In this document: in pieces, positions 1 to 3,893 of the stretch
Layout of the letters: the number at the start of each line of letters is the position of its first letter
Position numbering within the stretch: position 1 is the stretch's first letter
From: Gammaproteobacteria bacterium
GTDB taxonomy: Bacteria > Pseudomonadota > Gammaproteobacteria > Immundisolibacterales > Immundisolibacteraceae
Direction of reading: 5' to 3'
Assembly: GCA_003645395.1 (NCBI GenBank)
Contig: QNFC01000140.1
Span: 1 to 5,244, forward strand
DNA length: 5,244 nucleotides
Position numbers and translations under genes: made by a program
Notes under the pieces: model-generated
Database searches by the model: none
What the model was told of the DNA's origin: nothing
Seen by the model: only the letters and a program-made list of their open reading frames with translations

Positions 1-1
1 C

Positions 2-112
2 ACACCAATAAAACGGGTGTTCAAAGGCTCGTTACCCGAAGATGGTGCCGACATGTGCGGTCTGCCGATCGGCCCGCGGACTGGAGAGCTGGAGGCGGTT
101 GTCGGTTGTTGA
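2..112 (+). CDS. Possible C-terminal tail of an upstream gene (partial)
   Basis: This frame is open from the window edge for 36 codons and ends at TGA 110-112. The translated tail contains the stretch LPEDGADMCGLPIGPRTGEL, which reads like ordinary protein with mixed charged, Gly and Pro residues, and its third positions are mostly G or C. A hairpin that could be a terminator starts 17 bases after the stop, which fits a gene end. I do not recognise the family. Another frame is open over 1-219, but its product is rich in Arg, Ser and Cys and looks non-coding. With only 36 residues and no start visible, this could be chance. Confidence 0.3.
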   Translation, partial: TPIKRVFKGSLPEDGADMCGLPIGPRTGELEAVVGC

Positions 113-128
113 GCATGGAATCAATGAC

Positions 129-147
129 GGGGGTATTTTCTACCCCC
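129..147 (+). terminator. GC-rich hairpin, possible terminator
   Basis: A perfect 7-bp stem (GGGGGTA pairing with TACCCCC) encloses the 5-base loop TTTTC. It lies 17 bases after the possible stop at 112. The stem is strong but is followed by TGCCCTTTC and not by a clean T-run, so intrinsic termination may be weak. It could instead be a transcript-stabilising hairpin. Confidence 0.45.
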
Positions 148-193
148 TGCCCTTTCTGCACCCCATCCAGATCCGTCCAATCGAGATCGAAAA

Positions 194-199
194 TTGAAC
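194..199 (+). promoter_or_regulatory. Ancestral -35 box (TTGAAC), now separated from its -10
   Basis: TTGAAC lies exactly 17 bp before position 217, where the TAAA target copy of the mobile element begins. If the element and one TAAA copy are removed, the sequence reads TTGAAC, 17 bp, TAAACT (each box 4/6 to the sigma70 consensus). A start about 7 bases after TAAACT would give a leader of roughly 20 bases containing the Shine-Dalgarno of the Kazal gene. In the present sequence this box is 249 bp from TAAACT (449-454) and cannot pair with it. This is an inference from spacing and consensus. Confidence 0.4.
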
Positions 200-216
200 T
201 TCATCTCCAGCCTGCT

Positions 217-220
217 TAAA
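217..220. repeat. Target-site duplication TAAA, left copy
   Basis: TAAA directly abuts the left terminal inverted repeat and is matched by TAAA at 449-452 directly after the right one. Perfect inverted repeats flanked by an identical 4-mer is the signature of transposition by a DDE-type transposase with a 4-bp staggered cut. Confidence 0.75.
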
Positions 221-240
221 GGAGCCTCTGAAAAACTCTG
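221..240 (+). repeat. Left terminal inverted repeat, 20 bp
   Basis: GGAGCCTCTGAAAAACTCTG is the exact reverse complement of 429-448. Identity stops at the inner boundary (GGCGCC on the left; AATTCG when the right side is read inward), so the repeat ends are well defined. Confidence 0.9.
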
Positions 241-252
241 GGCGCCCTTAGG
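241..252 (+). repeat. 12-bp internal direct repeat, copy 1
   Basis: GGCGCCCTTAGG begins immediately inside the left terminal repeat and recurs in the same orientation at 376-387. Both copies are followed, at slightly different distances, by CAAAG-(T/A)-AGATGG, so the shared block is about 27 bases with small indels. It is followed by a short hairpin, TGCCC-TTG-GGGCA. Confidence 0.7.
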
Positions 253-322
253 AAGTGCCCTTGGGGCAAAGTAGATGGTGACTCAGGATATTCAGCTTTG
301 AGGCGCTTGTACCCCCTCGCGG

Positions 323-368
323 GGTGTAAAACGCACGTAATAGTGGTTCTATTGCGAAGTTTTACACC
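323..368. repeat. Central hairpin of the mobile element
   Basis: GGTGTAAAAC (323-332) pairs perfectly with GTTTTACACC (359-368). After a small internal loop (GCA opposite AA), CGTAATAG (336-343) pairs with CTATTGCG (349-356), allowing one G-T wobble, closing a 5-base loop TGGTT. That gives 18 paired positions over 46 bases. The left arm overlaps a competing small hairpin, ACCCC-CTCGC-GGGGT (311-325), so two folds are mutually exclusive in RNA. On transcription it would form a strong stem upstream of the Kazal gene. Confidence 0.8.
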
Positions 369-375
369 AACAGTA

Positions 376-387
376 GGCGCCCTTAGG
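376..387 (+). repeat. 12-bp internal direct repeat, copy 2
   Basis: This is the second copy of GGCGCCCTTAGG (first at 241-252). It contains CGCC-CTTA-GGCG, a 4-bp hairpin, and is followed by CAAAGAAGATGG and the inverted ATATCCTGAG block (403-412). Confidence 0.7.
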
Positions 388-428
388 CGACAAAGAAGAT
401 GGATATCCTGAGGTGTCAGATACGAATT

Positions 429-448
429 CAGAGTTTTTCAGAGGCTCC
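429..448 (-). repeat. Right terminal inverted repeat, 20 bp
   Basis: CAGAGTTTTTCAGAGGCTCC is the exact reverse complement of 221-240. The outer tip (GGCTCC) is followed directly by the duplicated TAAA. Confidence 0.9.
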
Positions 449-454
449 TAAACT
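449..454 (+). promoter_or_regulatory. Putative -10 box TAAACT of the Kazal gene, overlapping the target duplication
   Basis: TAAACT (4/6 to TATAAT) ends 25 bases before the ATG at 480, giving room for a transcript start near 461 and a Shine-Dalgarno at 467-472. The first four bases are the right copy of the target duplication. In the present arrangement the inner end of the right terminal repeat offers TTCAGA (427-432; 4/6 to TTGACA) at a 16-bp spacing, so a hybrid promoter made by the insertion is possible. No -35 here is strong. Confidence 0.35.
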
Positions 455-466
455 ATCGGCCCGGAC

Positions 467-472
467 AGAGGA
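467..472 (+). promoter_or_regulatory. Ribosome binding site that fixes the Kazal start
   Basis: AGAGGA lies 7 bases before ATG 480. The upstream in-frame ATG at 399 lies inside the mobile element, and its 27 extra codons are not signal-like. The site therefore supports 480 as the start. Confidence 0.65.
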
Positions 473-479
473 TCAAATA

Positions 480-737
480 ATGGGGAAATATCCAGGTTCT
501 ACTCTGCTAATCGTGTTCACAGTTTTGATTAGCGCCGGCGCGACCATCGCAGCCGAAGAGACCATTGCCGACACGAGCGCGACCCAGTGCGTCGAACCGC
601 GCCCGCAAATGTGCACGATGGACTACCGCCCAGTTTGCGCGACCATGGGTGATGGCATCGAAAAGACGTTTGCCAACGGCTGTTCGGCCTGTAGCGATGA
701 GGAGGCTAAATCCTGGGTTGAGGGCGACTGCGAATAA
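480..737 (+). CDS. Secreted bacterial Kazal-type serine protease inhibitor
   Basis: The 85-residue product begins with a Sec signal (Lys3, hydrophobic core about residues 8-24) with likely cleavage near Ala24/Ala25. A short acidic/Thr linker follows, then one Kazal domain (37-84). Six cysteines are seen: C37, C45, C53, C68, C71, C84. The block C-x3-YRPVC followed by TFANGC matches the Kazal C2-C3-C4 pattern, with a four-residue longer C3-C4 loop, which I recall as common in bacterial members. By alignment with ovomucoid third domain (CTLEYRP), the reactive loop is CTMDYRP and the P1 residue is Met47, which would favour chymotrypsin-, elastase- or subtilisin-like proteases. The mature protein should act in the periplasm or outside the cell. 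It is first of three genes for exported proteins, 52 bases before the next. The start at 480 is chosen for its Shine-Dalgarno and clean signal peptide. The target protease is unknown. Confidence 0.88.
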   Translation: MGKYPGSTLLIVFTVLISAGATIAAEETIADTSATQCVEPRPQMCTMDYRPVCATMGDGIEKTFANGCSACSDEEAKSWVEGDCE

Positions 738-740
738 TGA

Positions 741-769
741 GCCGAGTGCCAGCTGAGTCTCGCTTTTTT
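741..769 (+). terminator. Weak hairpin with T-run after the Kazal gene
   Basis: GCCGAG (741-746) can pair with CTCGC (759-763) with one bulged C, directly followed by six T (764-769). The stem is short and the 12-base loop is large, so it is at most a partial terminator. If it works, it would lower expression of the two downstream genes relative to the Kazal gene. Confidence 0.25.
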
Positions 770-789
770 GCCAATAGTCCCGAACGCTG

Positions 790-1476
790 ATGGCCCGGTT
801 CATGGGTTCGCTGACGTTGCTACTTTGTAGCAGCTCGCTATTGTGCTCCGGCCAATCTTTCGCTGACCAGTCTGTTGCTACCAAAACGGCAACCCGCACG
901 ACCCACTATAGCTACCGCTGCGACGGCAACGATGAGTCGATAGTGGTCACCATCAACGGTGAAACCGGACACCTGTTTTCTAGCCTGGCCAGTCAGGCGA
1001 TTCAGCGCCAGCAAGGGTCAACTGACTTTGCGGGTGAAGATGTTCTTTACCAGCCGGACAGCCCGCCCGACCTCGCCCCGGGACAAACGGCAACGATTAC
1101 CATCAAGGGACAAAAGCTGAAAAACTGCAGAAACAATCCCCGGGTCGCGGTTTGGGAAGCTGCGAAGTTACGCGGCGTCAGTTACCGCGCAATCGGCCAG
1201 GAACCCGCCTGGCAGCTGGAAATCTACACCGGCGAGAAATTTGTGCTGGTAACCGACTATGGCAAGTGCAAAACCAGCCTCCCCTGGACCGAGCCTTTGA
1301 TCGACCAGGAACAGAGATCTACTCGTTATCGCACCCAGGAAGAAGGCGGCAGTGTTGAGATAACGATTACTGGCGTCAACTGTAGCGACAGCATGAGCGG
1401 TGAGAAATTCGCCAGCAAGGTGGACGTTAGATTAGGGGACAACACCCTTAAAGGTTGTGGGAGAGCACTGCATTGA
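790..1476 (+). CDS. Secreted two-domain envelope protein, MliC-like plus COG3650-like
   Basis: The 228-residue product has a signal peptide with a hydrophobic core at residues 8-20 and a good cleavage site SFA|DQ after Ala25. The cysteines at 13 and 19 do not sit in a proper lipobox, so it is probably soluble in the periplasm or secreted. Residues 40-113 resemble an MliC fold (start YSYRCD, Cys44 likely paired with Cys113 in LKNC). However, the SGxxxY and WxKG loops that contact lysozyme in canonical MliC are not evident. Residues 129-227 match the domain I know from COG3650-type proteins: GQEPAWQLEI at 136-145, CSDSMSG at 198-204 and LKGCGRAL at 220-227, with Cys198 and Cys223 likely bonded. 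Lysozyme inhibition is therefore possible but unproven. ATG 790 has no clear Shine-Dalgarno, and ATG 802 (residue 5) is an alternative that keeps the signal peptide. Its last bases overlap the next gene. Confidence 0.8.
   Translation: MARFMGSLTLLLCSSSLLCSGQSFADQSVATKTATRTTHYSYRCDGNDESIVVTINGETGHLFSSLASQAIQRQQGSTDFAGEDVLYQPDSPPDLAPGQTATITIKGQKLKNCRNNPRVAVWEAAKLRGVSYRAIGQEPAWQLEIYTGEKFVLVTDYGKCKTSLPWTEPLIDQEQRSTRYRTQEEGGSVEITITGVNCSDSMSGEKFASKVDVRLGDNTLKGCGRALH
1459..1465 (+). promoter_or_regulatory. Ribosome binding site for the overlapping TTG start
   Basis: GGGAGAG lies inside the 3' end of the preceding gene. Its GGAG core (1460-1463) is 9 bases before TTG 1473. This spacing supports TTG 1473 over the earlier in-frame TTG at 1455 (which would precede the site) and over ATG 1500 (inside the signal peptide). 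Confidence 0.65.
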
Positions 1477-2198
1477 TTACGCGGCTATTAACTATCGGAA
1501 TGTTGTTGCTTGCCGGTGTCTGCCAGGCCGGGTTGCAACAAATCCACGGCGAGTATCGCTTCGGCCATGAAGTGAACACCTTCTGCAGCGGTGAGCCTGA
1601 ACAGTGCTACTGGCTGATCAATACCCGCGCCGAAACCCGGCAGGAACTCAAACGGCAGGTCGCCGACCACCCCCCCTACACCCCAATTTGCCTGACCCTG
1701 ATCGCAGAGCTCTCTACAGAAAAAACCGACGGTTTCGGCGCAGATTACGACGGTAGCATCCGTGTGCAGCAGGTAATCGGTCGTTGTCATGGCGAAGCCC
1801 CACTCATGGATATCACTCTCAAAGAGCTACGGCACCATCGCTGGGTGCTCAACCGCATCAACGGGCTCGAGCTAGCCGAATATGCTATCCAACTGGGGTT
1901 TGATGCCGGAGCGCCACCGAAAATAATTCCGGACCTCGACTTCGGTGAGCAAAATCACCTCTCCGGCAATACGGCCTGCAACCGCTTCAGCACCCAGGTT
2001 ACGGTGCAGAGCAACTCCCTGGCGATGGCACCGATTGCCAGCACCCGCATGGCCTGCCCCGGTTTTCCCGGTGAACTGGAACGGCAACTTCTGCTGCTCT
2101 ACGCCAACACTCTAAGAGTTTCTTTCGACGATACCGATCTGCTGTTAAGCGACGGCGTAACAGAGTTAAGGTACCGTTTAAAAGACTGGGTTAATTGA
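1473..2198 (+). CDS. Secreted META (HslJ-like) domain protein
   Basis: The 241-residue product starts at TTG 1473, which overlaps the previous stop as TTGA. This indicates translational coupling, and the start gives a compact signal peptide (ITRLLTIGMLLLAGVCQA, cleavage after Ala19). Cys17 is not in a lipobox, unlike the E. coli lipoprotein HslJ. Residues 24-104 form an N-terminal domain with GEYRFGHEVNTF, CYWL, PPYTPI and GFGADYDGSIRV, a pattern I associate with domains preceding META in lysozyme-inhibitor-like proteins. Residues 118-236 are a META domain: HRWVLNRING, then LSGNTACNRF (163-172), then STRMACPG (190-197), an acidic ELERQLL helix and final LRYRL. Cys169 and Cys195 are the usual META pair. 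HslJ-type proteins are linked to heat-shock and novobiocin resistance in E. coli, but the biochemical role is unsettled. As last gene of the trio it probably acts in the periplasm. Confidence 0.85.
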   Translation: MITRLLTIGMLLLAGVCQAGLQQIHGEYRFGHEVNTFCSGEPEQCYWLINTRAETRQELKRQVADHPPYTPICLTLIAELSTEKTDGFGADYDGSIRVQQVIGRCHGEAPLMDITLKELRHHRWVLNRINGLELAEYAIQLGFDAGAPPKIIPDLDFGEQNHLSGNTACNRFSTQVTVQSNSLAMAPIASTRMACPGFPGELERQLLLLYANTLRVSFDDTDLLLSDGVTELRYRLKDWVN

Positions 2199-2459
2199 AT
2201 CCGAATGACAAACAGGGTCGCACCTAACACCGCAACGGCCGGTACCGCCACCTGCTTTCTTTATGCACTGCTCACTAAAACCCCAACCCACTCAAATCCC
2301 ACCAACGCATACCCGGGAATAGTGAACGGGAACAAACAGTGGGGTTTACCATCCAGATAAATTAGCTATGTTGGCCGCCCCGCTGCGATGACTCATTTGG
2401 AATGGAAAATCTGGCTTGGTTGATCATCGGCTACAAACTAGAATTTACTACATCGGCGT
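2199..2459. other. Convergent intergenic gap of 261 bp without a clear gene
   Basis: The gap separates two converging genes. I see no reading frame with a credible start and no standard T-run terminator. The only structure is an 8-bp inverted repeat, AAACCCCA (2278-2285) with TGGGGTTT (2340-2347), separated by 54 bases, plus a short CCCG/CGGG pairing (2312-2315 and 2327-2330) within that interval. These could form a loose bidirectional stem-loop that helps end transcription, but this is weak. Confidence 0.4.
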
Positions 2460-3668
2460 CTACGCCATGATAGGCAAACCAGCAAAAAACTTAATAACGA
2501 GCGCATTAACCAGGTCAATAAAGAAAGCCCCCACCAACGGAACCACCAGAAATGCCTTCGGCGATGGGCAGTATTTCGAGGTCAGGGCATTCATGTTTGC
2601 AATGCCAACAGGTGTCGCGCCCAGACCCAGGCCGGCAAAACCCGATGCGATGACCGCAGCGTCATAATCCCTGCCCATGACTCGGTAAACAACCCAGGTA
2701 GCGAACAGAGTCATCACTAAAATTTGCGCACCAAGCACGACGAGTATCGGCCCAATTGCTTGCGTCAGGGTCCACAGCTGAATGCTCATCAAACTCATAC
2801 AGAGAAAAAGCTGCAGCGCTAATTCACCTACGCGATCCAAAGCAATATGGCTCAGTTCTATTTTTAGTAAATCTGCGCCATTGGTAATAATAATCCCCAC
2901 CATCATTGAGGTCAGAAATCCCGGCAGGGTGACCCCCGCAGAAAATAGCATCCGATTTACTAGAGCGCCTGCTTCCACGCATACTGCCAACAGCATGATG
3001 GTGCCGAGCACGCTACTGATAGGGGGTGCTAAAACCGGCGCCGTTTCATCGCTGCTGATTTTTTCCAGCGGAGCATCCGCATCTGAGTTGAGCCGGGGTT
3101 TAAGGTTATTGCGTTTAATCAGAAATTCGCCGATTGGACCGCCGATGATGCCCCCGGCAATCAAGCCAAACGTAGCGAAGGCAATGCCAATTTCTTTCGC
3201 CATTTTCAGGCCAGCCTCTTCAGCAACGCCACCCCACGCGATCGCCGTACCGTAACCACCGGCAAAGGAAATACTGCCACCAAACAGGCCGTATGCTGGG
3301 GGAGACCCCATGCCTTTTATCAGCAGCACACCGGTTACATTTTGTATCACCAGAAAAGCTGTAGCGATTAAGAGCAGCAAGGCCAGCGCTTTGCCGCCTT
3401 CTTTCAATAGTCGTAATTTCGCGGTGAGGCCGATAGTGCTAAAGAAAATCAGCAGTAACTCATCGCGCATGGACATATCGAAACTGATTTCGAAATCTGC
3501 AAACACGTAGGCCAAAGCCACTAACGTGCTACAAATCAGACCGCCGGTGACCGCAACCGGAATGCTATAGCGATCGAGAAACGGGACTTTCCTGTTGACA
3601 AACGCACCGAGAAACCAGACGACGATACTCGCCACCAGCACATCATAACCGTGGATTACAACCTCCAT
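2460..3668 (-). CDS. gltS: Sodium/glutamate symporter, ESS family
   Basis: The 402-residue inner-membrane protein co-transports glutamate with sodium. It aligns closely from memory with E. coli GltS (401 aa): FDMSMRDELLLIFFSTIGL at 63-81, ATFGLIAGGIIGGPIGEFLIKR in the middle, then the second re-entrant loop GLGLGATPVGIANM at 346-359 and the C-terminal FLVVPLVGAFFIDLVNALVIK. The two inverted halves are separated by a hydrophilic linker (about 187-217). The first re-entrant loop reads FAGGYGTAIAWGG (135-147), where E. coli has GGHGTG, so His is replaced by Tyr139 and the last Gly by Ala. The frame is open 52 codons further upstream, but ATG 3668 gives the family length, a periplasmic-start first helix and a Shine-Dalgarno (AGAGGAG at 3679-3685). 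It is divergent from the OprD-type porin. A related anionic amino acid could be the true substrate. Confidence 0.93.
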   Translation of the reverse strand: MEVVIHGYDVLVASIVVWFLGAFVNRKVPFLDRYSIPVAVTGGLICSTLVALAYVFADFEISFDMSMRDELLLIFFSTIGLTAKLRLLKEGGKALALLLLIATAFLVIQNVTGVLLIKGMGSPPAYGLFGGSISFAGGYGTAIAWGGVAEEAGLKMAKEIGIAFATFGLIAGGIIGGPIGEFLIKRNNLKPRLNSDADAPLEKISSDETAPVLAPPISSVLGTIMLLAVCVEAGALVNRMLFSAGVTLPGFLTSMMVGIIITNGADLLKIELSHIALDRVGELALQLFLCMSLMSIQLWTLTQAIGPILVVLGAQILVMTLFATWVVYRVMGRDYDAAVIASGFAGLGLGATPVGIANMNALTSKYCPSPKAFLVVPLVGAFFIDLVNALVIKFFAGLPIMA

Positions 3669-3678
3669 CGCCCAACAA

Positions 3679-3685
3679 CTCCTCT
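3679..3685 (-). promoter_or_regulatory. Ribosome binding site of gltS
   Basis: On the minus strand AGAGGAG stands 10 bases before ATG 3668. It rules out the longer in-frame start at 3824, which has no homology support. Confidence 0.75.
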
Positions 3686-3689
3686 GCCA

Positions 3690-3713
3690 ATGATTGTATG
3701 ATTTTATGATGAT
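3690..3713. repeat. Three tandem ATGATK octamers in the gltS/porin control region
   Basis: Three units in exact 8-bp register read ATGATTGT, ATGATTTT and ATGATGAT (3690-3697, 3698-3705, 3706-3713). A further ATGATT overlaps at 3709-3714. The array lies just upstream of the gltS Shine-Dalgarno and just before the -35 area of the rightward TATAAT box, and on the minus strand it includes TAAAAT (3706-3701), a possible gltS -10. It could be a regulator binding array or simply AT-rich promoter DNA. Confidence 0.5.
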
Positions 3714-3734
3714 TAGAAGAGATCCAAAGTCTAC

Positions 3735-3740
3735 TATAAT
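3735..3740 (+). promoter_or_regulatory. Candidate -10 box TATAAT for the porin gene
   Basis: A perfect TATAAT lies 153 bases before ATG 3894. The best -35 is weak (TTAGAA at 3713-3718, 16-bp spacing). A start near 3747 would give a leader of about 147 bases. On the other strand the overlapping bases 3738-3733 read TATAGT, so a leftward gltS promoter could share this core; no good -35 was found for it either. Confidence 0.4.
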
Positions 3741-3893
3741 CGTCTCGCCTGCAACAGCAGAAACAAAATAGCGGTTCGACCTGTTCAGACCAAAACGACC
3801 GCAGTATTTCCGGGCTGTCGCCACACTCCGACCCTTGTACGGTAGCGTCCGGTCTACTCGTAGCAGTTAGCAAAGAGCCGAAGGCGGTGCTAC

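Larger units (their letters stand above)
221..448. mobile_element. MITE-like non-autonomous transposable element, 228 bp
   Basis: The element is bounded by perfect 20-bp inverted repeats (221-240 and 429-448) and flanked by the 4-bp duplication TAAA (217-220 and 449-452). It has no transposase gene and no convincing reading frame, so it would need a transposase acting in trans. Its interior is highly symmetrical: CTCAGGATAT at 282-291 returns inverted at 403-412, a long hairpin fills 323-368, and the 12-mer GGCGCCCTTAGG occurs directly at 241-252 and 376-387. A 4-bp duplication and tips starting GG occur in parts of the IS4/IS5 superfamilies, but I cannot name the parent element from memory. 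It sits 31 bp upstream of the Kazal gene and appears to interrupt that gene's promoter. Confidence 0.85.

Noticed and set aside
42..197. 51-codon frame starting at ATG 42
   Set aside because: It runs through the GGGGGTA/TACCCCC hairpin, has no Shine-Dalgarno and no recognisable domain.
1..219. Frame open from the window edge to TAA 217-219
   Set aside because: The product is dominated by Arg, Ser and Cys with no family resemblance, and the frame crosses the hairpin; the stop also lies in the target duplication. It is most likely open by chance.
221..448. CRISPR array, riboswitch or attachment site at the repeat-rich segment
   Set aside because: The repeats are paired inverted ends with a target duplication, not regularly spaced direct repeats; no integrase or Cas gene is nearby and no known riboswitch core was seen.
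399..479. Longer start at ATG 399 for the Kazal gene
   Set aside because: The extra 27 residues are encoded by the mobile element, are not signal-like, and would bury the true signal peptide; ATG 480 has a good Shine-Dalgarno.
507..899. Minus-strand frame of 130 codons opposite the Kazal and MliC-like genes
   Set aside because: It overlaps two well-supported genes, and its product has no recognisable domain or signal.
2278..2347. Bidirectional terminator from AAACCCCA/TGGGGTTT
   Set aside because: The arms are 54 bases apart and no proper T-run follows on either strand, so it was only mentioned in the gap entry.
2782..3255. Plus-strand frame of 157 codons inside gltS
   Set aside because: It is antisense to a strongly conserved transporter and its composition reflects the opposite strand.
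3669..3824. N-terminal extension of GltS by 52 codons
   Set aside because: It adds sequence absent from E. coli GltS, spans the promoter and repeat region, and skips the Shine-Dalgarno at 3679-3685.
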